Counted from the stretch's first letter, positions 38,301 to 48,761 are shown. The stretch is DNA of 64,000 nt from Aplectana chamaeleonis (GCA_029168955.1 JAPDOI010001347.1:62001-126000); one strand, 5' to 3'. Translations and numbers: made by a program. Notes: generated by a model not told the origin, from the letters alone.

Positions 38301-41300
38301 TTCTGAAACCCACCTAGATTCAATAGATCGGCGGCGGCGCTGGAAACTATTCCAACTCGAAAGCGCGCGGCCGCAAAGCGTGTCGGGGCGTAATTGCGGA
38401 CCGGAATTTGGTCCAGAGAACAGGGTTGAGCAGGCCGTTGCGACCGTTTACCAAAATTCTACGACTCCTCCCCCTGGTGACCAAAATTTCTACGAACCCC
38501 CCTCCTAGGATAGAATTTTTTTTCAAATTATGTGAAAGGCAACGCGCTATAAACCATTGCAATGTGTTCTACGTACATCACACCTATTCGAATATGGTTA
38601 GATCCGCGGCCTGTTTCCTCAAGAAAAAAAAACGTGTAAATTCAAACCGCGGCTTGCGTGGCGGTTTAAATCTCAATCTCTAAGAATTAAACCGCCGCGC
38701 CAGCCGCGGTTTGAATTCAAACGTTATTTCTTGAGGACACAGGCCACGGACCTAACTGTACATATAATAAAGAAAATAATATATAAATACGAATAATATG
38801 TGAATAATATGTCCCGCGATTCCACAATAAAGCACGAGAAATAAGAGTTTTTACCCCAAAATGCAGTAGAGCAGTGTCGATGTGGATATAAATGTGTTAG
38901 TCAATGCACATTCTACGAGTTACGCTTTATAAAAACATACTATTCACTCTAATTCCACGATCTAACAACGCTACATCCCTTGTAGATAGAGTTAAACCGG
39001 CATATACATTCTCATCTCGCAGTTCTCTGTGCTGAGAAAAAACCGGTCGCAATAGGAAAAAACTCTGGAAATGAAATTTTCCAAATTCTGAGAAAGAAAG
39101 ATCTGGAACCTATAATAAATTTTCTTTTCATTTGATATCTTGATGTTCGCATAGCTCGCTACCTTCGCAGAGTTATCGGGACAGGGGCTGTCTATACACC
39201 GAGGGAGGAGTTGTCCCGTTTTTGCAATTTGAAACGCCAGGCCACTCAGAAGCGAGCGGAGTGGTCCCGAGTGGAATCAAGAGCCTCAAAAGGCGGGGCA
39301 ACTCCTCCCTCGGTGTGTAGAGAGCCCCTGTTCCAGAGTTATCCCATATTGGAGCCAATACCCGTTGCGACCGGCGTTGTGCCCCAGTTGCGACTCAGGG
39401 GTTACCGTCGCAACGGTAACTTTTTTTGATAGGCTTTGACCAGAATTCTTTTTGGGACGATTCTGCCAGTATAAGTCTTGTGTTTCAAAAACTACTAACT
39501 AACAATGAGCGTTGTCGCTTTACCTAATTCTGAAAGTCCCTATATTAAGTACTAAGCCCCAAGCGAATAACATGCTCCAATGGGCGCGCGTCGCGCCCGC
39601 TCGCGTCTTGTTCCTGGGGAGAATATTTCATTTTCTTAAATATTTCCAGAATTTTTTTGAATTTTTCAACTCCTAGTTTCTCGTAAATAAGGCATTGCCA
39701 AATCGCTAATTTTTCCAGGAAGTCAAACTTTTTAGAAATATACAACTGAAATTGATTATTACAGGGAATGGAACGAAATTAAAGATCAGTTTGTAACTAT
39801 TACGCTTCGCTACAAAAGATTATGGTTTAGCACCTAGCCCACAAAGTAGAAGATTTCTCCAAACTTGTCCCACATGATCAAAGTATATTCATTTTAGATA
39901 AGAAAAACATTCCCTATTTTTCCAAAAATTTTACGAACCCCCCTCAATTTTCATTTTTTCACGAAAAATCTCCCAAATTTCTTCGACCCCCGTTGCGACC
40001 GGTCGCAACCCTGCCCAACCCTGCCAGAGAAGCACACTACAGTGACGGAGATTTCAAACATTGATGAGCGACGTCCGATAAGACGAAGAATCATAGCGAA
40101 TGCATGAGCTCACCTGAAAGTTGTCGAACAGATCGACTCCGCGATCATTGAACCCTTTAAGTCGTCGTGACCCAGCAGAACTACCACTGTCCATGCGACG
40201 ACGATGCATAGCTTTGTGGAGTTTCTTCAATGCAGAAGCTGTGCTGCTAGCTCTGGATCGAGATCTGAAAAAGGATTTGTATCACAGAATACAGCAAGTT
40301 AACCAAAGCATATGCATACCTTGTTGACGCCGAATTCGCCCGTTTTCCCTCGAAACCAGATAGAAAAGCGTCTGCCAGCATTTTTCCAGAGCCAGATCGA
40401 CTCTTCTCCTGCATAGTTCCCGACAGCATAGGAGAAGGACACTTGTGCGACGTGCTAGCACCGAAGAGAGGATCAACATCCATTGCAGTCTCAAAGCCAG
40501 CAGCAACACGGATCTCATGAATGCCCTCATTGAAACCCTAAACATTGTTTACATCGCAGTAAATGTTAAGTCGCTTTCGGAGTTGATTGGTGATTTCATT
40601 TCACACAGAGTTCTGAATTTAGAGGGAAGCACCGCGCATACGTAGTGCGAATTCGAATCCTTTCTATAGAAATGGTTCTGCAAACGAATATCAATTAACA
40701 AATCTAACGCCCGTCAACGCATCCTAACTGCGGAGAAGAAGATGAAAAAAATCATATCGTCATAGGGCGCGCGTGGCGTAACGGCAAGAGCAGCTGCTTT
40801 CGCAGCACAAGGTCGAGTTCCAACTTCGTCCATTTCCAAACAACCCTTCTATCCCCTCGGGATCGGTATACTGGGACCAGATTTATTTGGGAAGATAAAT
40901 TCACTGACTAGAATGTCGGCTCCCCCCTCAAGTCATTGCATAAGCCCGAAACACATTCAAGCCTTTACGATACGATGTTGAATGTGCGGCGCATCCCATC
41001 AGGGATTGGAGACGCCGAGTCTTTATCTTTAATTTTTGTCCATCCGCTCACATAAACACAAAAGTGACATACCTCTCTGCATTTTCCAGCATTCTTCCAG
41101 TGGGCAAATAGCTCATTCACTTTTCCTGCATTACTTAATTGCGCAACATTTTGGAGGCAGTTTTCATGATGAAGTCCGCAATCGCCTTTTCAGGGGTGAA
41201 ACACTATCCTAACAGGCACTACAGGGGACAGAATGGGACAAATCAGATAGAACTGCCTAACGACCGTAAAAAAACGACTGCGAACCGACGAAAAGCTCAC

Positions 41301-44300
41301 CTAACTAGGTAAAAAAAAGGAAACCAATCATGGAGGCAGCCATTAGCCAGAAGAATGAAGTTTTGCTGGATGGGATAGATGCTCGATAACACCGGTCGGT
41401 ACTCAGACATCAACACCGGTTGGACTGTAGGCACAAAAATGCTTTTTCGGGCTGATCTCGGGAGCATGGCGGGCGAATGGCGGTAAGTAAAAGGCTCACC
41501 GGGCAGATCGCGGGAAGATGTTAAGACGCCGGTTGGACAAACGACAGCGATTGAAGTTTCGGTCAGATGGCGGGAATGGAACCGTTCATGTTTGACACAC
41601 CTGCTAACCCGCGACATGTACGATGCATGGCTTATCGCATTTCAAGCGAGCCGATGGTTAAGCCGCCCAAGTCTGGGAGGCCACTGAGCCTTCTCATGGT
41701 GCGATAGCGTCTTGGTCCACTCTTCAAACAAACTGGCACCAATGAGAGTTAGTGCTTCTATTTTGAATTAGTGTAAAAATATTTATATACGAGTATGGCT
41801 TTATAAAGGCACCGTGGGCGACGTCGGAGCTCAATCGTGTCAGATTACCGCAAATGGAGCACACCCGATTCGTCAGACAATACCTTTCCAGTGCTCCCCT
41901 AAATCCAATTCTTGGTGACGTGCCCCTCCGATCGATGACAGCGAAACGGACCTACCCAGACGTACACGCGTCATCCTGGCAGGTCTAGGATGTGGACACC
42001 CCTCATACCTCAAGGCCTTGGTCCATAAGATCGACTTGTCGATCCCTGACGAATGTCCTGACTGTCACAACCCAGGCCATGATTCATTTCACCTATTTTC
42101 ATGTCCTGCAAGGCCGACTTCTCTAACAATTATGGATATGTGGAAGAACCCGTGCGATGTGGCTGCCTTTTTACACCTATGAGGAGAAGCTCTATGTGGC
42201 CGATAAGAAGAAGAAGAAGATAAAGGCACCGAACATCACTCACCCCGCGATCCCACCGCCATCGTCCAGGGATCAGCGCTGCAATATCTCGATGCCGGGC
42301 TGATCCCGATACACTGCCGCTCGGATCACGGGGTGGGCGTTGTTTGGCCCACCATGCGCCCGCGATCCGATTGGTGTTACTGTCTGCGTAGGTATCATTC
42401 CTCTATGAAAGTCCGTCCTTCAATTCTCGGAAATCGAATAAAACAGGGTGGCCAAATTCTAGCCACAAAGAAAAGGTCATACGACTTTCGGTAGGCTTTC
42501 GTGACTTTCGTGAACAATTGACACCCAGCTGTCACATCCACTGCCCACGAGGAAGTTCAGGCGGGGTCGCGAAATTTAGCAACGGGAAGTGGGGGGTCGC
42601 ATAAAATCTGGCCCCAAAATGAAGGTTAGAGGGGGATCCCCGAAACTTCGGTCCAAAAACGAGAATTCGGCGAAGATATCCCAGAAATTGTTGATATTTT
42701 CGGTCACCAAAGGGAAGGATCGTAGCATTGCTCTGGTTTTAGACGCTTGAGCCCGACTACTGGATGAATTTAGTAATCAAATATAAACTGAACAGGAATC
42801 GCGCCTCGGGGGGAAGGCTGCGAAAAAATTGGATTTTGGAAAATAATTCTTGATAGTGGGGGTCGTTCCGATTTCAAAAAAAATTAAGCGATGCCCCGCT
42901 TGACCCTGCCCACGTGTGCAGCCCGTGGAGGGTGAGCGCGCTTGAGCGTCAGTGGGTAAAGACCTACAAGTGCGCCGCGTAGTGGCGCGGGTGCGCACAC
43001 TAGTAGCAAAGAAGCAAGAAAACATTGAAAGTGAAATACATGGAAAAAAAGGGAATCTTACCTTGTGTTTTCTTGGAACTTCATATTGGGCCTTGTTCTC
43101 GTAATAATCGCACACATCTGATGGTTTCATGAATGCTTTCTCGCCAGTTCCGAAGAACAGCACCGGAATACGCGACAACGGGAGTGTCCTTGTCCTTTTC
43201 CAGCACCTGTAAATCATTTCACTCAGGCTAACACATTGAAATGCTTCGACTCGTCCGGAGGATTCGCCGCTGCAGTCACGCACAATTGAGTGAGATTCTG
43301 ATTTCGATAAATTTCGGCTCCGACTTCGGGAATTAAATTATCGTCACGTTTTCAAAATGATGGAAAAGATAATCCGTTCATGCCTGACTGAATACGCACA
43401 GACTGAACTATATTTGGCGTAAAACCAATCACTTCTAGTTGTTTTCCAATATTGAGAACATTTCATATAATGAGGATCTGACTCGCATGCGAAACCACAT
43501 CGGCCGATAAGAGTGCATAGCAAACAACGCGGCATGATCGATGAATAAAGATAAAACTTCCAGCTTTCGCAATCGCAACTGTGATTCCTTCAGCGCCTAG
43601 GGCAAGATTAATTGACTGCTGTCCCTTTCCCAGAGCAACGAGTAGTGCATTGGTCTTCCTGGAACCCTTCCTGAGTGGAGGCCAGAGAAGATTGGTTAGA
43701 ACCCATTGTATCGACAATCTCAAAGAAAGGCAAGAAGAAAGATCCTCAAGCAAATCGGGAGACTCTCCCGGGAAGATTTCGAGAGCGGGTCTGCCGCACA
43801 ACACCAAGCGGACAATTGATGGTGATCACGAATGACCACGTTGTGACGTGCTTATCCCGTGCGCAGCCGCTGTCAAAGGCGCCTCGTCTCCCTCGAGTCC
43901 TCATTCGGTATTCGGATGCCGTTACTAGATGGTGACTGGTACCCTTTGGAGGCCAGCATATTTTTGACCGCTGAAGGGATAGGGATGTCCTCACGACTGG
44001 GGCTTTGGCCATAATCCGCGGAGAGAGTGGTTCCTCTCCAAAGACCGCGGCGAAGATCACGTCCTTGTCGTGGACCCAGGCGGGGACTTACTCCGCCTTG
44101 GGACTGCGACAACCCGGGGCGACATGGTTGTGGTGAATAGTAAGATGGATAAGTCGCGAAGTCTTCGACGTCATCATTCGGCTGCTCATTGGGGTCTCCT
44201 GCCAGGCCTTTAGGTAAAGGTCCCGACCGTGATTGTGACGCCATCACGAGTGTTGCGATGCTGTACTTCCGCTGCCCCTTATCGTATGACTCCGCGTAGG

Positions 44301-47164
44301 TCTGTGCTTTTCTCCTATCGGGAGTCTTATGCGGAGTGTCCCCGATTTGCCAGAGTCAGAACGGCCTTGTACTGCCTTATATTTCAGTGTAGGGCGCAAG
44401 CCTCACCCACTCCCTTCAACAGGCATCGATCAAAGCAAGCAACTGAAAAACCGACTTCAAGAAATCAACTGATGATCAAGTGATCATAACTATTCCCCAT
44501 AACCCCCGACTTGAATAAATCCTTATAAAGTATCGGTTCTTTTTGAGCCGATTTTTCAGTTATATGGTTTGATCAACGTTAATGGAAGTGAGTCCTGCAC
44601 TAAACCTTAAGGCCGTATATGGCTATTTGGGGCTTTTTCTCTCCGTTTTTTCGACATTGCTGTTGACATGGACCCCGGTCCTTACAATTTCAGAAGGAAA
44701 CTCGGAGTAGGTTTTTGATCAGCTCAAAGTGTCGGACAAAGACAACAGGATGCCCCTGCAGAATGGTGCATCGGTTATTTCCAACTTCAGTGCAGAAACT
44801 TGAGACAAAAACAAACGGTTCCAACTCGTTATAGTATGCTATACTATTGCAGTACTGAATGATTATACACGGGTCCATTTGGAAACACGCAAAAAATTCC
44901 GCACGCGAATTCTGCCGCAATATTCATGAAACTACAAGAGCCTCCCGGAATGGTCTAAAGTCCGCCCGCCGCATACAACTGCTGGTTTTGAAAACCTTCC
45001 CAAGCGGCTCGCGTACTTTCATGAATAAGGCCACTGGATGAGCAGAAACGGACAACCGAATGAATTTATTGCACGTCCCGTAGTTCGAAATCAACTGGCA
45101 GATCTAGAAGTTCAACTTTTCTAATCGAATCCTTTTGAGAGTGCAGTTTGTTAGCTGGCACTTGCACAAACCTTTGCACAAACAATCTTTCTGATACACG
45201 AAGATTTGAACAATTGACCCATTCACGACCACGCCTAATTTTGGGTGACTTCACGTTCGGACCTCACCGGTGGGACACGCTGGCTTGAACAGCGTCCTAA
45301 GGGTAATTGCTTTCACTTTTCTGTCATGTTACGTAAAGATACCTCTAGTCAGCACGTCGCGCGGCGCGGCTGGCGCGGCGAGGTGTGATGGGCCGCGCTC
45401 GTCACATCCTCACACCGCTAGTCGCATGGTGATGAAAAACAGAGGAGTGAGGAACAACTTATATGGTTATGTTTCTCGTCATAATTTGATTCAGTTTGAT
45501 TCAGAGTGCCAGACTGTTTACGTTCTAGGAACGCAATGAACCGGCTCAATTGTTGAGCCGCGATTTGAACTGAAAACTGCCTACATGTAAGCAGCTCTTC
45601 CATAAATAAGGGTTAAATCCATTGCTACCAATCGTAACTTGTCCTCGTATCGGAAACAATGCTGCCTATGAACACCGTGCAATGTGTTTCAATAGTCAAA
45701 AACAAGATTGTCTCGAAACTAGAGATGAAAAATTAAACAATTGCGAACAACAATTGATTTAGCATGAACTGAATCCTCATAACCAATAGATACAGAAGGC
45801 ACAATCTTTATTCACATCCTATTCGATTCGGCGCAGGTGCGTCAAGTCTATCCACACGTAATTTAACCAAATGAGCACGATGCAACTTTCGCCTGCGAGC
45901 CTCTCGTGTGGGAGCATTCTTAGATGTTTCAAAGAAACGAACTTATGTATCGTTTATATTAATTCACCCTAAGAGGAAAAGAGAAAAAATTTCATTCTGG
46001 TTTAGCAATAGTTAACGATAGAATGCGAGAAACACTGCCTCAGATTAATGCAGAGATCGGTGGATTTCAGAAAATCCGGAAAATATCGTAGACTGCGGTA
46101 ATGGTAATTATTTTTCTTCATCTATAGGACATCTCACATTGGTTGAAAATAGGTGCAGTCGCGCGCGAAGCTACAACCAGAAGGGTAGTCAACAAGTTAG
46201 AGCGAGGCAGTACATGCAAAGACAATAGTATTATTAGCATCACGTGTCATCTTTTAGGATCGTCGCAGACTCCTTAAGTGTTCCTTCCGCGCCTTGGGAA
46301 CGAATAGGCACCATAGGCGAGCGGTTGAACATTACGAGAGTCGCCGGGAGAAAATTGTTCATATTGGAAGCAATCAGTGGAACATTGAGTCGGCAGACTC
46401 AGATAAATCTTACATCGTTAAGTGGCAGGAAGATGCTCTTGCAATGTGATGGTATATTCAGAACTTAGAATTTTAAGATTTAAAACCGTCGATTTTTTTT
46501 CTAGAGCAACGTTCACTGTCGTCTCTGCGACTTGTGCCCCTACTCTGGTTCTGCACGTGCCTAGATAATAGAACGGGCATTTCCTGTAAGCATAGGCATG
46601 CCAGTAAGACCTATGGCGACCTAGATCAGCAGGAAAGTACTGTAGACGTTCGCGATTTTGACTTGGAAGCCGACGAGCTGGAAAGTGATTCTCCTGAGAC
46701 GGAACCACAGCATCTAGAGGAAGTAAATTTGCCCGCAGAGGAGGAGATAACTGAGCTCAGCTTAACATAGAGTTGGGTTTTAAAAAATTGCATCCCATAG
46801 CATGAATTCATAAACAAACTTTCTCATGAAGAAATGTGTTGTTAATTATTGATTTTTTGCGAGCCTATATAATATATTTTGATACATTTAGAAGCTAATG
46901 TTGAATACATCATTGAACACGTGTTGAGGAAAGAGGCGTAAATTCGTGAAATTCTCTGTGAATGAGCAAGTTGTCATCATTAGCGAAATACTCAGGTGCT
47001 GTTAGTTCAGCAGGTGTTGGCGTGGTCGCTTTCCACTACAATTGAAAATTAGCTCTAATAATGGATCCAATGTCAGTATTTGGGCTAAAAATGTATCCTA
47101 GAAAAAAGGTATGCGATATGAATCAAATCTCTGCCAGCATTGGCCTCATCACTATGCGACTAGC

Positions 47165-47214
<50 letters not shown>

Positions 47215-48761
47215 TGTGCGTGGTGTGACAAGCGCGCTCCATCACACCTCGCCGCGCCGCGCGACGGCGACTAGAGGTATCTTTACGTAACATGCTTTTC
47301 TGTACCCATATTGTAGCTGGCAACGATCGAACAGCATCAGAGTCTGAGCCTACAAGACGCTTTCGTTATCGAGAAACAATTATTCAAAACCAAAACAGGG
47401 TAAACTTAGCAGCAACACCTTCAGAAAAATAAACGAGTTTCAAACGATAGATTTCTACCAAGTAACCTAAAAGCTAGCAATATAACGAAAAAGAAATCAT
47501 AAGGTGGTTCTAAAGTTATTTTACAGCCGTTTTTTTCCTCTTCTCTGATCTTAGAGAAGTCCAAAAATGCTGTAGCGTTTGACCTACTGATGGACCACGA
47601 GGTTTCTATTCAAATCTTGGGCAGATCAAAACATTGATCATGTGTAGGTTCGAAAGTAATTTCTTGTGGTGGAGAAATCGATTTTTGTAAAGGGTGTCCC
47701 ACCGATGGGACACGTGGTCGTGAATGGGTTAAAAGCTAGCTGTCCATTGGTTTCTGGTTTTTACTCTCAGCAAAGAATTGAGTGAGCTAAAATTAGGAAT
47801 GCAATTTTTCTGAAAAGGCTGAAGCAAATTTTGATCTCTAAAGGATCGAAAAAAATTTCCAATTTTTTTTCAACAGGGGAGGGTCGTAATGTGCTTATCT
47901 GGGTCAAATTCCGGTCCGTAATTGCGTCTCGACACGCTTTGCGGCCGCACGCGCTCGAGTCAGTCGAGTTTCCAGCGCCAAAGCCGACTCGATATGGCTT
48001 TCTCATACAGTTTTCTTCGATTTTGTCTAGTTTCCAGTTTCTAAAACCCACCTAGTGTCAACAGATCGGCTGCTGCGGCGCTGGAAACTCTTTCGATTCG
48101 AATGCGCGCGGCCGCAAAGCGTGCCGAGACGCAAATACGGACCGGAATCTGACCCAAATAAGCACAATATCTCCCCGGAACATTGACACAACGGCCTGCT
48201 CAACCCTGGGTAAAATGTTTGTCTGACTTTTGAGAATGAGCTGGAGAGTTGGGATTTTCTGTGAGAAACTATTGCCGGATTCCCGAAATGATAAGCACTG
48301 AATGGGCGAAACTTTTAAGTGAATTTTTGTCTCCTTCTCCTGGTTGGAGCTAGATCCTATGCTTGCCCGTGAGGCAATTTTTCACTAGCAAATCAGCTGT
48401 CTAATTTTATGAAGAGCTATCAATGCACTGATTTTAATGATGACTTAAATGAGCTCCACGTACCGAGCCCCAAACTAGTTTTTCAATGATTAAGCATGAA
48501 CCCTTGATAATGCCAATTCTCATTTCTGCCTCCAATAAACTGCGGCAAAACCGCCAGTTCGGTTTCATACACGAGTTATTGCGGACCCAGCCTGTGCTAC
48601 GTCCACGGAACTATAAAACTTCTTCTACATTAAAAAATAAATCATAAAAATGTATAAACTTTGCTAACCTTTGCCGGCCACGGCGGGAAACCTTTCATTT
48701 TCGCCCAGACGAGATCACCGGGATTTGGCAGTGTTGAATCACTCGATGACTGCATATCCAT
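32349..48761 (-). CDS. PWWP-domain chromatin protein with Cys/His cluster, 13 exons, frame disruption in exon 2
   Basis: Exons (plus coordinates, 5' to 3' on the - strand): 48669-48761, 43062-43206, 40320-40537, 40114-40264, 37859-38049, 37679-37799, 35349-35570, 35131-35286, 33076-33218, 32915-33016, 32672-32835, 32504-32613, 32349-32438. All junctions are GT-AG and phases agree, giving about 634 residues. Exons 1-3 encode a PWWP domain (GDLVWAKMKGFPPWPAK, RIPVLFFGT, KGFNEGIHEI), a reader of methylated histone tails and DNA, so a nuclear role is inferred. Ser/Arg/Lys-rich linkers follow. Exons 10-11 hold CTFC, C, H, then RWRCVDKKCRKWYGWV, a probable zinc-binding cluster I cannot name. Exon 13 has KKRLGRPPK, AT-hook-like. 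In exon 2 the frame shifts by one base near 43,170-43,180, between VLEKDKDTP and RIPVLFFGT. The exon 9 acceptor and the terminal stop (GAT GTG AGT TAA) are the least certain points. Confidence 0.8.
33480..33860 (+). repeat. GTCGCAAAAATTTTGG-type dispersed repeat
   Basis: This 370-bp segment in intron 8 of the PWWP gene matches 42,545-42,912 along most of its length: ATGAAGTT.GGAGGGGATC, GAAGATATCCC.AAATT, AAGGATCGTAGCATT, ACGCTTGAGC and CCCCGCTTGA.CCTG. It has no coding potential. Confidence 0.8.
34634..35108. repeat. 475-bp MITE with AAAGGCAGTGTTCACGAT ends
   Basis: The left end ATAAAGGCAGTGTTCACGAT pairs with the right end ATGAACACTGCCTTTTAA. The same ends bound the element at 49,852-50,345. 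It sits in intron 8 of the PWWP gene, immediately beside exon 8. No ORF is supported. Confidence 0.75.
36050..36300. repeat. GC-rich dispersed repeat with GCGTCACGC motifs
   Basis: CGGCTATTCATACTTTTCAA, repeated GCGTCAC/GTCACGCG motifs and CATACTCCAACGCC resemble segments at 52,735-52,860 and 53,180-53,350. It lies in intron 6 of the PWWP gene. ORFs through it on the + strand are not supported as genes. Confidence 0.5.
36620..36840 (+). repeat. GTCGCAAAAATTTTGG-type dispersed repeat, shorter copy
   Basis: GGGTCAAGCGGGGTTGCCAA, CGCAAAATTTTTGGCCCG and a terminal CAGATTTCGAAAAAC...CCGCTTGA block identify this as a shortened relative of the 33.5 and 42.6 kb repeats, inside intron 6 of the PWWP gene. 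Confidence 0.6.
38157..38419. repeat. Palindromic MITE, GGACCGGAATTTGG family (copy 1)
   Basis: The ends TCTCTGGAC..AAATTCCGG and CCGGAATTTGGTCCAGAGA are inverted. Subterminal GACACGCTTTGCGGCCGC and GCGGCCGCAAAGCGTGTC pair perfectly over 18 nt, and TTTCCAGCGCC pairs further in. The copy at 47,891-48,166 matches along its full length. It is inside intron 4 of the PWWP gene. Confidence 0.9.
39178..39334. repeat. 157-bp hairpin MITE
   Basis: ACACCGAGGGAGGAGTTG on the left is answered by CAACTCCTCCCTCGGTGT on the right, and ACAGGGGCT by AGCCCCTGT at the ends. It lies in intron 4 of the PWWP gene and has no coding capacity. Confidence 0.85.
40764..41035 (+). mobile_element. tRNA-derived SINE
   Basis: The head GTGGCGTAACGGCAAGAGC resembles a tRNA A box and is followed about 35 nt later by GGTCGAGTTCC, a degenerate B box. 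A tRNA fold is not good enough for a working tRNA. A non-tRNA body of about 200 nt follows, ending in CTTTATCTTTAATTTTT. This head-body-tail layout is that of a Pol III SINE. It sits in intron 2 of the PWWP gene. Confidence 0.6.
41815..42219 (+). mobile_element. 5'-truncated LINE 3' fragment with 12-bp target duplication
   Basis: The insert is flanked by ATAAAGGCACCG at 41,803-41,814 and exactly again at 42,220-42,231. It encodes the C-terminal end of a LINE protein: RVILAGL, then CPDC-x4-H-x5-C (CPDC...GHDSFHLFSC) and AAFLHL with a stop at 42,180-42,182, followed by an AAG-repeat tail. The related copy at 53,444-53,879 encodes the same protein end. The cysteine/histidine motif is the CCHC finger found near the C terminus of R1/Jockey-type elements. 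Confidence 0.88.
42545..42912 (+). repeat. GTCGCAAAAATTTTGG-type dispersed repeat
   Basis: Second long copy of the repeat at 33,480-33,860, starting AGGCGGGGTCGCGAAATTT and ending CCCCGCTTGACCCTGCC. It lies in intron 2 of the PWWP gene, about 150 nt from exon 2. Confidence 0.8.
43460..44260 (-). other. Unassigned coding-like stretch, possibly a transposon relic
   Basis: Three overlapping - strand frames of about 100-125 codons (for example ASQSRSGPLPKGLAG near 44,240 and HRSCRVVCYALLSA near 43,520) look more protein-like than the surroundings, but change frame repeatedly. I recognise no domain. It lies in intron 1 of the PWWP gene, on the same strand, and could be a decayed element ORF rather than host sequence. 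Confidence 0.3.
46511..46770 (+). pseudogene. MULE transposase C-terminal relic with SWIM zinc finger
   Basis: The reading begins VHCRLCDLCPY, is frameshifted by a small indel near 46,545, and continues WFCTCLDNRTGISCKHRHA, giving the C-x-C...C-x-H spacing of a SWIM zinc finger. An acidic tail follows (DLEADELESDSPETEP) and ends at the stop at 46,768-46,770. Upstream catalytic domains are not recognisable, so only the C-terminal part of the transposase survives. SWIM fingers bind nucleic acid and accompany many MULE transposases. Confidence 0.75.
47166..47211 (+). repeat. GT microsatellite
   Basis: About 23 uninterrupted GT units lie inside the right terminal repeat of the MULE; the left terminal repeat has no such run, so the expansion happened after insertion or is copy-specific. 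Confidence 0.97.
47891..48166. repeat. Palindromic MITE, GGACCGGAATTTGG family (copy 2)
   Basis: GTGCTTATCTGGGTCAAATT at the left and GACCCAAATAAGCAC at the right bound a segment nearly identical to 38,157-38,419, including GCGTCTCGACACGCTTTGCG and TTTCCAGCGCCAAAGCCGAC. It lies in intron 1 of the PWWP gene. Confidence 0.9.

Larger units (their letters stand above)
45325..47294 (+). mobile_element. MULE (Mutator-like) transposon with 9-bp target duplication
   Basis: CTTTTCTGT at 45,316-45,324 and at 47,295-47,303 is a perfect 9-bp target-site duplication, the length typical of Mutator-like elements. The element ends are CATGTTACGTAAAGATACCT and its exact complement. Inverted similarity extends over more than 100 nt through a CGCGCGGCGCGG.GAGGTGTG block, up to TAGTCGCAT near 45,420 and 47,155. 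A SWIM-type zinc finger relic inside agrees with MULE transposases, which often carry one. A GT microsatellite expanded within the right TIR. Confidence 0.88.
45218..47728. mobile_element. CCCATTCACGACC element (copy 2), split by a MULE
   Basis: The left end CCCATTCACGACCACGCC at 45,218 and the right end CGTGGTCGTGAATGGG, followed by TTAA at 47,729-47,732, match the ends of the 22.1-kb copy; the subterminal GGTGGGACACG and GTGTCCCACCGATGGGACAC motifs are also shared. Removing the MULE and one target repeat leaves about 530 bp, in line with a small non-autonomous element. It lies in intron 1 of the PWWP gene. Confidence 0.7.

Noticed and set aside
40764..40836. Functional tRNA gene
   Set aside because: The T-arm and acceptor stem do not pair and a SINE body follows.
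46244..46468. 74-codon + strand ORF upstream of the SWIM finger
   Set aside because: It could belong to the MULE transposase, but no motif supports this, so it was not added to the relic.
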